Shown here one piece after another: positions 48,228 to 53,686 of a stretch of 53,686 nucleotides of DNA. The DNA lies in the IMG/VR virus record IMGVR_UViG_3300036822_000287, positions 1 to 53,686 of that record; one strand, written 5' to 3'. Positions within the stretch are counted from its first letter, which is position 1, and each line of letters opens with the position of its first letter. Made by a program: the position numbers and the translations under genes. This DNA comes from a virus. Under the pieces are notes generated by a model, which was given only the letters and a program-made list of their open reading frames with translations, was not told the DNA's origin and ran no database searches.

Positions 48228-48782
48228 ATGATTCCGGGAATTATTAGCGGGAATAAAAACCTGAAAGCAGTGAGTGACATCAGTCGCAAAGAGATGGCGT
48301 CCCTGATGCCGCTTATTCGCAAGCTGGTCATTCTTGATATCGACAACGTGGAGCCGCAATTCCTGCCGTATCTGGCGGCATGGTTTCGGGTGGAGTACTG
48401 GGATACCACCTGGACGGTGGAGCAGCAGCGCGAGAAGGTCAAAGGTGCGCTGGCGGTGTTTCGCAAGCTGGGCACTCCTGCTGCCGTGGAAGAGACGCTG
48501 ACCTTCCTGACCGAAGTCTACGGCTATCCGTTATCGCTCACCGAGTGGTTCGATATGCAGCCCGAAGGCACGCGTGGCACTTTTATGATTAATACCGACA
48601 CAGGGCAAGATGGCTTTGTCATGGATGACGCTTTCTACGAAAAGCTGTTTGCCGGTGTCGAGCGGAATAAGCGCGGTTCACAGCACTGGGGCTTTCGCAT
48701 CCAGGGCAATGTCACCGGAGAATGTTATGCAGGCAGTTATTTATATTCGTCTGAATTTTGCAGGGTAATCAGCAATGAGTGA
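48228..48782 (+). CDS. Tail protein I (P2 I-like)
   Basis: A 184-residue protein; the ATG at 48228 has AAAGAGGTG upstream and the longer frame crosses the promoter. It has L-D-I-D-N-V-E-P-Q-F-L-P-Y-L-A-A-W-F, then W-T-V-E-Q-Q-R-E-K-V-K-G-A-L, then K-L-G-T-P-A-A-V-E. This is the tail protein I family, linking the baseplate to the fibre. It overlaps the fibre gene by 8 bp. Confidence 0.88.
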   Translation: MIPGIISGNKNLKAVSDISRKEMASLMPLIRKLVILDIDNVEPQFLPYLAAWFRVEYWDTTWTVEQQREKVKGALAVFRKLGTPAAVEETLTFLTEVYGYPLSLTEWFDMQPEGTRGTFMINTDTGQDGFVMDDAFYEKLFAGVERNKRGSQHWGFRIQGNVTGECYAGSYLYSSEFCRVISNE

Positions 48783-50217
48783 TGAAAAGTATTACGCCAT
48801 TCTGACCGACCTCGGTCAGCAACTCATTACCGCCGCCTATCAGGCGGGAGAAGTGGTCACCATCACGCAGATGGCTTTTGGTGATGCAGGTCAGGTCTAT
48901 GTAGCACCGGACCCGGCAATGACAGCGCTGGTGAGTCAGACAGACATTTTGCCACTGGTTCGAGGACCGCAGGCAGAAGACATTATCGGTGGCGGGATTG
49001 ATATTTTATCGGATGATTACCCTGACTCATGGATATATGAGGTGGGTTTATTTGACGCTGATGGCAATTTAATTATTTATGCCAGCTATCCACCGACATT
49101 AATACCACCCTCCACTGACAGCGTTAAAAAAGGCGTGTCGCTGGATATCGGGATGGTTATGTCGGCCACTGACAATATCACTGTCTATGTCGATCCAAAG
49201 ATTGAAGCTCTGACACGGGAAGTTGCAGACACGTTGTATCTGCAAATCACTAACAATCTGTCAGAAATTGCCGACCAGGGCGCGGACGCTCAGGGCGAAG
49301 CGCGAGAGAGCATCGGCTGCGGTACGGCGGCAACTCACGATGTGACCGAGTCGTACCGAGACTCTACGCCTGGTCGGGTTATGCTGAACGGTGATCATGG
49401 GCTGGGTGGGCCTGAGGTTAATGTTGCTGATGGTTCCGATATTTATAACTTTTTCGCAACGGCAGTATCTGGGAATTATGGTGGCGGTAGTGATTTAATT
49501 AATGTCGTGACATCTGGCTATCGTTGCTTTAAATGGCAGCAACACGGCGGTGGCAATCTGTACGGGATATTGATTGAGACAGGTAGTACTTCGGGTCAAA
49601 TGGCGATCCATGTTTATAACAATCCCACTGGGGATATGGCAACACCTGAAAAATACTGGACAAACACAGGGATTTTCTATTCGCCGAAAAATAAGCCGAC
49701 TGCTGTTGATGTTAACGCCCTTCCGCTTAGTAAATCAGGACTCGCAATTGATTTAAATACGCTTGGGGCGAACTCCAGCGCGGGTATTTATTATCAACCA
49801 GCAAGTGCTAACGCAACTACTGCCAACAATTATCCCATTCAGGAAGCAGGAACGCTGCTTGTTACGCCAAGCGCCTATGGCTCACAGCAGGAATACACGG
49901 CATTTGGGACCGGTCGGAAATTCTTCCGTGGACTGACTGGTAATTTCAGCACGAACGGGCCATGGCATGACTGGATTGAATACATAACCGACGCAACCTC
50001 AAATTCTAAATTTGTGCAGGGCGTGCAGTTGGGGGCGGAGTCGTCAATGGCAGCCAGCGGCGGTTCCGGAGATTCTCAAACTGCAAAAGTCCCGGCAGGC
50101 AATGCGGTGACCGGGACGCACTCAAACTACAACGACAGCAACTGGGAGCTGGATACCCTTTATTTTAAGCCGATTCAGGAGGACGTGAATGGCACGTGGA
50201 AAACAATTGAAGGCTGA
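48775..50217 (+). CDS. Tail fibre protein (P2 H-like N-terminus)
   Basis: A 480-residue protein. The N-terminal 150 residues (Y-Y-A-I-L-T-D-L-G-Q-Q-L-I, then A-F-G-D-A-G, then W-I-Y-E-V-G-L-F-D-A-D-G-N) are the phage tail-collar fibre domain that attaches to the baseplate. An N-L-S-E-I-A-D-Q-G-A-D-A-Q linker follows near 162; the same linker (N-L-S-E-I-A) is in both fibres of the other tail. The C-terminal part is Gly/Ser/Asn-rich receptor-binding sequence. It overlaps the Tfa gene by 29 bp. Confidence 0.85.
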   Translation: MSDEKYYAILTDLGQQLITAAYQAGEVVTITQMAFGDAGQVYVAPDPAMTALVSQTDILPLVRGPQAEDIIGGGIDILSDDYPDSWIYEVGLFDADGNLIIYASYPPTLIPPSTDSVKKGVSLDIGMVMSATDNITVYVDPKIEALTREVADTLYLQITNNLSEIADQGADAQGEARESIGCGTAATHDVTESYRDSTPGRVMLNGDHGLGGPEVNVADGSDIYNFFATAVSGNYGGGSDLINVVTSGYRCFKWQQHGGGNLYGILIETGSTSGQMAIHVYNNPTGDMATPEKYWTNTGIFYSPKNKPTAVDVNALPLSKSGLAIDLNTLGANSSAGIYYQPASANATTANNYPIQEAGTLLVTPSAYGSQQEYTAFGTGRKFFRGLTGNFSTNGPWHDWIEYITDATSNSKFVQGVQLGAESSMAASGGSGDSQTAKVPAGNAVTGTHSNYNDSNWELDTLYFKPIQEDVNGTWKTIEG

Positions 50218-50803
50218 GTCGTTGCGGAATATCAAAAACTTTACGGTGTACGAACCCAACCCGGAACAACGTGCAGCTGACCTTGCGACTACAGGCAAGC
50301 GCTACCGCTATCTGGTCTCAGAGGATGGTCTGGACTGGTATGACTGCCAGCAGCTCTTCAGTGACCAGACGGTGAAGGTGATGTACGACGCAAATAATGT
50401 GGTTCGTGCAGTTGTGGCAGAACCAGTTCCGCAGCGCGGGAATGTGTACGCCGTCTCGATGTTCTTCCCGCTGAACATGAGCGTGGCAGAGATTGGCGGC
50501 ACTATCCCTGAAGGTTTTGAGCTGAATACCGGCTCCTGGCTATTTGACGGTCAGGTGGTCTATCAGGATGCAGCACTGCTGGCGACATACACTCTGTGGC
50601 AGAACCAGAAAGGGCTGTCAGCCCGCCTGTCGAAAGCTGCTGGCTTTGCGTTTGCTATTCAGTCCAGTGCGGCTGTCGGCAATCCTCGCGATGGTGACAG
50701 CAATCACCTGCTGAAACTCCAGGAGTACGCTGATGAATTACGCGACGTTGACCTGACCGCCACTGAGCCAGTGTGGCCTGCGATACCTTCTTTTATTCAG
50801 TAA
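50189..50803 (+). CDS. tfa: Tail fibre assembly chaperone
   Basis: A 204-residue protein with N-F-T-V-Y-E-P-N-P, then Y-R-Y-L-V-S-E-D-G-L-D-W-Y-D-C-Q, and near the end L-K-L-Q-E-Y-A-D-E-L-R-D-V-D-L. This is the Tfa family that helps fold the matching fibre tip. CAGGAGG lies before the ATG, which is inside the 3' end of the fibre gene. Confidence 0.9.
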   Translation: MARGKQLKAESLRNIKNFTVYEPNPEQRAADLATTGKRYRYLVSEDGLDWYDCQQLFSDQTVKVMYDANNVVRAVVAEPVPQRGNVYAVSMFFPLNMSVAEIGGTIPEGFELNTGSWLFDGQVVYQDAALLATYTLWQNQKGLSARLSKAAGFAFAIQSSAAVGNPRDGDSNHLLKLQEYADELRDVDLTATEPVWPAIPSFIQ

Positions 50804-50809
50804 AGGGCG

Positions 50810-50825
50810 TTTAAACGCTGTTTAA
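50810..50825 (+). repeat. TTTAA leader repeat, site 4
   Basis: TTTAA occurs at 50810 and 50821, 11 bp apart, in the short gap between Tfa and endolysin, directly before AGGTAATGAA. Confidence 0.5.
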
Positions 50826-50835
50826 AGGTAATGAA

Positions 50836-51762
50836 ATGAATGACTCAAACAATCACGAACCCTGCATTGCCAGTTGCGTACGGCGACTTCTGACGAAGCG
50901 CCCGGAGCCTCACTTCTTCACGCCACATCCGGCTCATGCTGCACCGGCGTTGAAGGGGTTCTCTATGGAGGCTTTCCTGACACGCCTGAACGCGGTGTGG
51001 TTTGACGGCAGCATGAACGATATACAGCGCCAGTGCCTGACGGTCTTTGCCTCTGCGTATCTGCTTTATACCCGCGTGCTGGGGCGGGATGTTCCGGTGA
51101 GCTGGCTGGCCTACGGTCTGGCCACGGCGTATCACGAAACCGCTTTCACCATGAAGCCCATTGCTGAATATGGCAAAGGTGCTGGCTATCCGTATGGCGA
51201 GCCTGACCCGACAACCGGGCAGGTTTACTACGGTCGTGGGCTGGTGCAGTTGACCTGGCTCGCCAATTACCAGAAAGCACAACTGGCGGTTATCAACCCG
51301 GCCACGATGCAGCTGGATGTTCCTCTGGTGAACAACCCGGACCTTGCTCTCAATCCGTTTTATGCCGCTCAAATTCTGATTAGCGGTATGTCGGAAGGCT
51401 GGTTTACGGGCAGGAAGTTCAGCGATTACCTAACTGATACCAAAACGGACTACGTCGGTGCCCGCTACATCATCAACGGGCAGGATAAAGCACAACCCAT
51501 TGCGGCCTACGCAACTGAAGGCGAGGACGCTGTCCAGCTTGCTTTAGGTATGGGCATCACCCGCAGTACCATTCAGAACGGCAGCAAAGGCACTGATGCC
51601 TGTGAGCTGCAACTGATGCTGGGCTGTGACCCGGACGGTATTGCCGGGAACAATACCATCAGCGCCTTGATGGACTTCCAGCGCAACAACAATCTGGATC
51701 CAGACGGTATTTGCGGCACGCAAAGCTGGGCCGCGCTTGATAAGGAGATTAACCACGTATGA
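50836..51762 (+). CDS. Endolysin, GH19-like with peptidoglycan-binding domain
   Basis: A 308-residue protein. The catalytic part has A-Y-H-E101-T-A-F and Y-Y-G-R-G-L-V-Q-L-T at 131-140, as in glycoside hydrolase 19/lysozyme-like enzymes. Residues about 240-305 (A-C-E-L-Q-L-M-L-G, then D-G-I-A-G-N-N-T-I-S-A-L-M-D-F-Q, then D-G-I-C-G) are a PG_binding_1 domain. There is no signal peptide or SAR anchor, so a holin is expected, but I see none in the window. The first 40 residues look unstructured; a later ATG near 50965 is possible. Confidence 0.85.
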   Translation: MNDSNNHEPCIASCVRRLLTKRPEPHFFTPHPAHAAPALKGFSMEAFLTRLNAVWFDGSMNDIQRQCLTVFASAYLLYTRVLGRDVPVSWLAYGLATAYHETAFTMKPIAEYGKGAGYPYGEPDPTTGQVYYGRGLVQLTWLANYQKAQLAVINPATMQLDVPLVNNPDLALNPFYAAQILISGMSEGWFTGRKFSDYLTDTKTDYVGARYIINGQDKAQPIAAYATEGEDAVQLALGMGITRSTIQNGSKGTDACELQLMLGCDPDGIAGNNTISALMDFQRNNNLDPDGICGTQSWAALDKEINHV

Positions 51763-51935
51763 AACGACTGGTTGCAGCGTTGCTGACCCTGCTGCTCGGT
51801 GGCTGTTCTGCCACCATGGTCAGCTACTCATCCGGCACCGGGCAAACGGATTGCCCGCCGGTCGTTAGTGTGCACAGCATTGGCGGCAGCGTAACAGTGA
51901 CAGACGGCGCAGAATGTAAGGCAGGCCATAAATGA
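51759..51935 (+). CDS. Small lipoprotein 1 (58 aa)
   Basis: The ATG at 51759 overlaps the endolysin stop. The N-terminus M-K-R-L-V-A-A-L-L-T-L-L-L-G-G-C is a lipoprotein signal with lipobox L-G-G-C (Cys 16). The mature part is short, with two more cysteines (T-D-C-P-P and A-E-C-K). It is in the place of a spanin, but there is no clear inner-membrane partner. It could be an outer-membrane spanin subunit or an exclusion lipoprotein. Confidence 0.75.
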   Translation: MKRLVAALLTLLLGGCSATMVSYSSGTGQTDCPPVVSVHSIGGSVTVTDGAECKAGHK

Positions 51936-52117
51936 AGAAAATGATTTTATCCCTTGCGGTTGCTACGGCGGCCTGCACGTTGATTGCCTGCTCTAACATC
52001 ATCACCTATTACCGGCATGATGAATCGAAGGGAAATGTGCAGTGCAGCAGCGACAAGGCATTGAAGCGCGACAGCGTATGCAATGCTCATGCAGGTACTG
52101 AGCAACAGAAACAGTAA
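51932..52117 (+). CDS. Small lipoprotein 2 (61 aa)
   Basis: The ATG at 51932 overlaps the stop of lipoprotein 1. Its signal reads M-K-K-M-I-L-S-L-A-V-A-T-A-A-C-T-L-I-A-C, with lipobox L-I-A-C. The mature part has two cysteines (V-Q-C-S-S and S-V-C-N) and is charged. The two lipoproteins are tightly coupled to each other and to the endolysin, which suggests a shared role in lysis. Family not recognised. Confidence 0.75.
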   Translation: MKKMILSLAVATAACTLIACSNIITYYRHDESKGNVQCSSDKALKRDSVCNAHAGTEQQKQ

Positions 52118-52153
52118 ACACTCCGCAAGCCAGAAGCTCACAGAAGAGGCAAC

Positions 52154-52405
52154 ATGAAAACACAAACGCTTGATATCGACAAGAGTTGGGTGGCAGTACT
52201 GACCGGCCCAACAGACAAGGCGGTCACGATGACCACGGCACAGACTGATATCTGGCTGGCGGTGGACAGCGAGACACCGGTTGATGAAACCGGTCATCTG
52301 CTGGTGCGGGGATTGTCTGTTCTGGTCAGTCTGGATGAGGGAGAAGTGCTGTATGCCCGCGCGGCTTCAGCTTTCGCTCACAGCCTTCTGGCATTCACGT
52401 CCTGA
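52154..52405 (+). CDS. Small protein before the distal fibre (83 aa)
   Basis: A soluble, Thr/Ala/Asp-rich protein (T-D-I-W-L-A-V-D-S-E-T-P-V-D, then L-S-V-L-V-S-L-D-E-G-E-V-L-Y-A-R) with beta-strand pattern and no membrane segment, so not a holin. AGAAGAGGC precedes the ATG. It is 12 bp before the last fibre gene. It may be a small fibre- or baseplate-associated protein. Family not recognised. Confidence 0.6.
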   Translation: MKTQTLDIDKSWVAVLTGPTDKAVTMTTAQTDIWLAVDSETPVDETGHLLVRGLSVLVSLDEGEVLYARAASAFAHSLLAFTS

Positions 52406-52417
52406 GCAGGTGGCACA

Positions 52418-53686
52418 ATGGCAACGTTAATTTTTCAGGGGGCAATGGCGCTCCGCAGCAAAGCCGGCTCACCAGTCGGCTCGGGCCTTCAGACCGTGGA
52501 TGGTATCGGTGGGGATGAAAACGGTAACGCTCAGCTCAATGCCGACAGCTACTGCGGTACATGGCAAAGCGGCACAACCTACCGGCTCAATAACATCGTC
52601 TCAGAAACAGTGAATGGCATACCTGGCCTGTTTGTGTGCCTTGTTGCTTCCTCATCAGCTGAACCATCAGGTAGTAGTGACTGGCGACGTATAGCAGGCT
52701 CAGCCAGCGCGATTGACGGCGTTTCTGCGGGCAGTGATGGCATCATCCTGTATAACCGCACTCAGGATGTAACGGCGGAAACCGTCACGCCATCGTTCAA
52801 TGGCGAGCTGTCGCAAACGCTGAACATTACGTCCAGTACTGAAGTTAACGTCAGCGGCCTGGCTAATACGTTATTCAATACGAACCCGGCGGCAGCATTG
52901 CATCTGGTTATCAGCGCAACAGATGCACTGAGCGTGACTTTTACGGGCAGCGATAACTACTGGCTCCCTGACGGCACCTACAGCACCGAACCACCGACCT
53001 TTGATCTGGATGGTACTGTTTCGCTGACATTGCTTGAGGTATCCCTCGTCACGAACTCCACCGCCCCCGGTGTGTTGATTCGACAGGCTTACCCCATTAT
53101 TGCGTCTGGTGGCGAGGGTGGTGGTATCACCTCTGTCGATGGACATTATCCTGATGCATCAGGTGCCGTAGAAACGGGGGCGTATTCTCCCGATAATCCT
53201 CCACCTCTCACGCTGCCGGTGTTCGGTATGCCCGGAGCCTCTGGGTTTTTCATCTGCTCAGACACTGCCGCCCTGACGCCGTCTGATACCACATCGGGAA
53301 GCAAGCTAAGGTATGCGGGAATTAATGACGGGGAAACCCCGCTGGTGCCGTACGCTAACAATACCCCACCGGGAACATGGCAGATGAGAGGGTATGTGTC
53401 CTCCTCGGTTGATTCGACTCGGGAAGCGACCATGTTTATACGCATTGATGGCACGAACCTGGTATCGGCGAAGCAACTCCTACAGGCTGTCAGTATCAAT
53501 GAGCGCGTCCGGGATTGTCGTTACAGCTCAGCTGATGAAAGTACCATTGATTGTGAGGTGCTGGTTAACGGAACCTGGTATCCATTCACAGCAGCGGCAG
53601 ATGATTTGACGCATTACGGACCGTTGATTTATGAAAGTGCAGTGAGTGGAAACTATGGAGAGGTTGCTGCCTATTCGGAAGGATGA
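52418..53686 (+). CDS. Distal tail fibre-like protein
   Basis: A 422-residue protein ending exactly at the window edge with TGA. The N-terminal part has S-Y-C-G-T-W-Q-S-G-T-T-Y-R-L-N-N-I-V, a carbohydrate-binding-like W-x-x-G-x-x-Y motif also seen as W-A-A-G-A-F-V-R-Y in the fibres of the other tail. Many beta-rich Ser/Thr/Gly stretches follow, then V-D-G-H-Y-P-D-A-S-G-A-V near 243. It lies outside the I-fibre-Tfa set, after the lysis genes, so it may be a second adhesion protein or head/tail decoration. No chaperone follows inside the window. Confidence 0.65.
   Translation: MATLIFQGAMALRSKAGSPVGSGLQTVDGIGGDENGNAQLNADSYCGTWQSGTTYRLNNIVSETVNGIPGLFVCLVASSSAEPSGSSDWRRIAGSASAIDGVSAGSDGIILYNRTQDVTAETVTPSFNGELSQTLNITSSTEVNVSGLANTLFNTNPAAALHLVISATDALSVTFTGSDNYWLPDGTYSTEPPTFDLDGTVSLTLLEVSLVTNSTAPGVLIRQAYPIIASGGEGGGITSVDGHYPDASGAVETGAYSPDNPPPLTLPVFGMPGASGFFICSDTAALTPSDTTSGSKLRYAGINDGETPLVPYANNTPPGTWQMRGYVSSSVDSTREATMFIRIDGTNLVSAKQLLQAVSINERVRDCRYSSADESTIDCEVLVNGTWYPFTAAADDLTHYGPLIYESAVSGNYGEVAAYSEG

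Larger units (their letters stand above)
17230..53686. mobile_element. Mu-like transposable prophage, left end and body (right end outside window)
   Basis: The block has a leftward repressor, ner, A transposase, B ATPase and gemA in the order of phage Mu, then head, tail, lysis and fibre genes. No integrase is present, as expected for transposition. The left end is placed at about 17.22-17.24 kb because three similar sites start at 17237. Mu-like elements end in TG/CA with a 5-bp target duplication, but the right end is not in the window, so the exact end cannot be proved. Unlike Mu, late genes lie in four opposed groups, and the parts resemble P2 (U, X, D, I), lambda (E-like capsid) and Mu (DUF3486, DUF935 portal, F). 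No frameshift or stop was found in the core genes, so it may be functional. Confidence 0.85.

Noticed and set aside
1-53686. tRNA genes, rRNA and CRISPR arrays
   Set aside because: I saw no cloverleaf with the conserved T-loop, no rRNA sequence and no regularly spaced direct repeats of CRISPR type; a tRNA search program would settle this.

Overview
The window looks like the chromosome of an enterobacterium (Salmonella, Enterobacter, Klebsiella or a relative). The evidence is a chaperone-usher fimbrial locus at the left edge, an IS3-family remnant, a broken Mig-14-family gene and two different phage-derived blocks, all of enterobacterial type. I see no tRNA, rRNA or CRISPR array.

Left flank (1-3.4 kb): a frameshifted fimbrial tip adhesin, an intact periplasmic chaperone with its terminator, and a decayed IS3-family transposase.

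Block 1 (3.4-15.6 kb) is a contractile-tail module on the plus strand. It holds a DUF4054 connector, two neck proteins, sheath (DUF3383), tube (DUF3277), an assembly chaperone with a strong -1 frameshift candidate, a short tape measure, a Dit-like hub and plug, a gp138-type spike, gp25, J, a DUF2612 protein and a collar fibre. A second, paralogous fibre gene stands in front of it. It contains no capsid, portal, terminase, integrase or lysis gene. Every tail gene reads through, while the adhesin, IS and mig-14-like genes around it are broken. It is either a truncated prophage or a retained tail particle (tailocin-like).

Block 2 (about 17.2 kb to the right edge, and beyond it) is a Mu-like transposable prophage with an unusual mosaic body. 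The left part has possible transposase end sites, a leftward repressor, palindromic operators, ner, A and B transposition genes, small early genes and gemA. The structural part is split into opposed operons: leftward J-D-X-U-unknown-G; rightward small and large terminase, V, W, an Ig-decorated sheath, tube, protease with nested scaffold, decoration protein, lambda E-like capsid, connectors, DUF935 portal and Mu F-like head protein; leftward tail chaperone, tape measure and DNA methyltransferase; rightward tail protein I, fibre, fibre chaperone, endolysin, two small lipoproteins and a second fibre. Two moron-like inserts (a membrane-anchored protein; an ImmA/IrrE peptidase with a membrane partner) are bounded by terminators.

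The most striking unexplained structure is a 14-bp perfect palindrome, TGGCAGTACTGCCA, found in exactly three intergenic places at the heads of the late operons. A TAnnnT or AATAAT -10-like hexamer lies exactly 20 nt from it in each of the five directions where an operon must start, and not in the one direction where none does. I read this as the binding site of an unidentified late activator. A second recurrent signal is TTTAA repeated about every 11 bp in four untranslated leaders.
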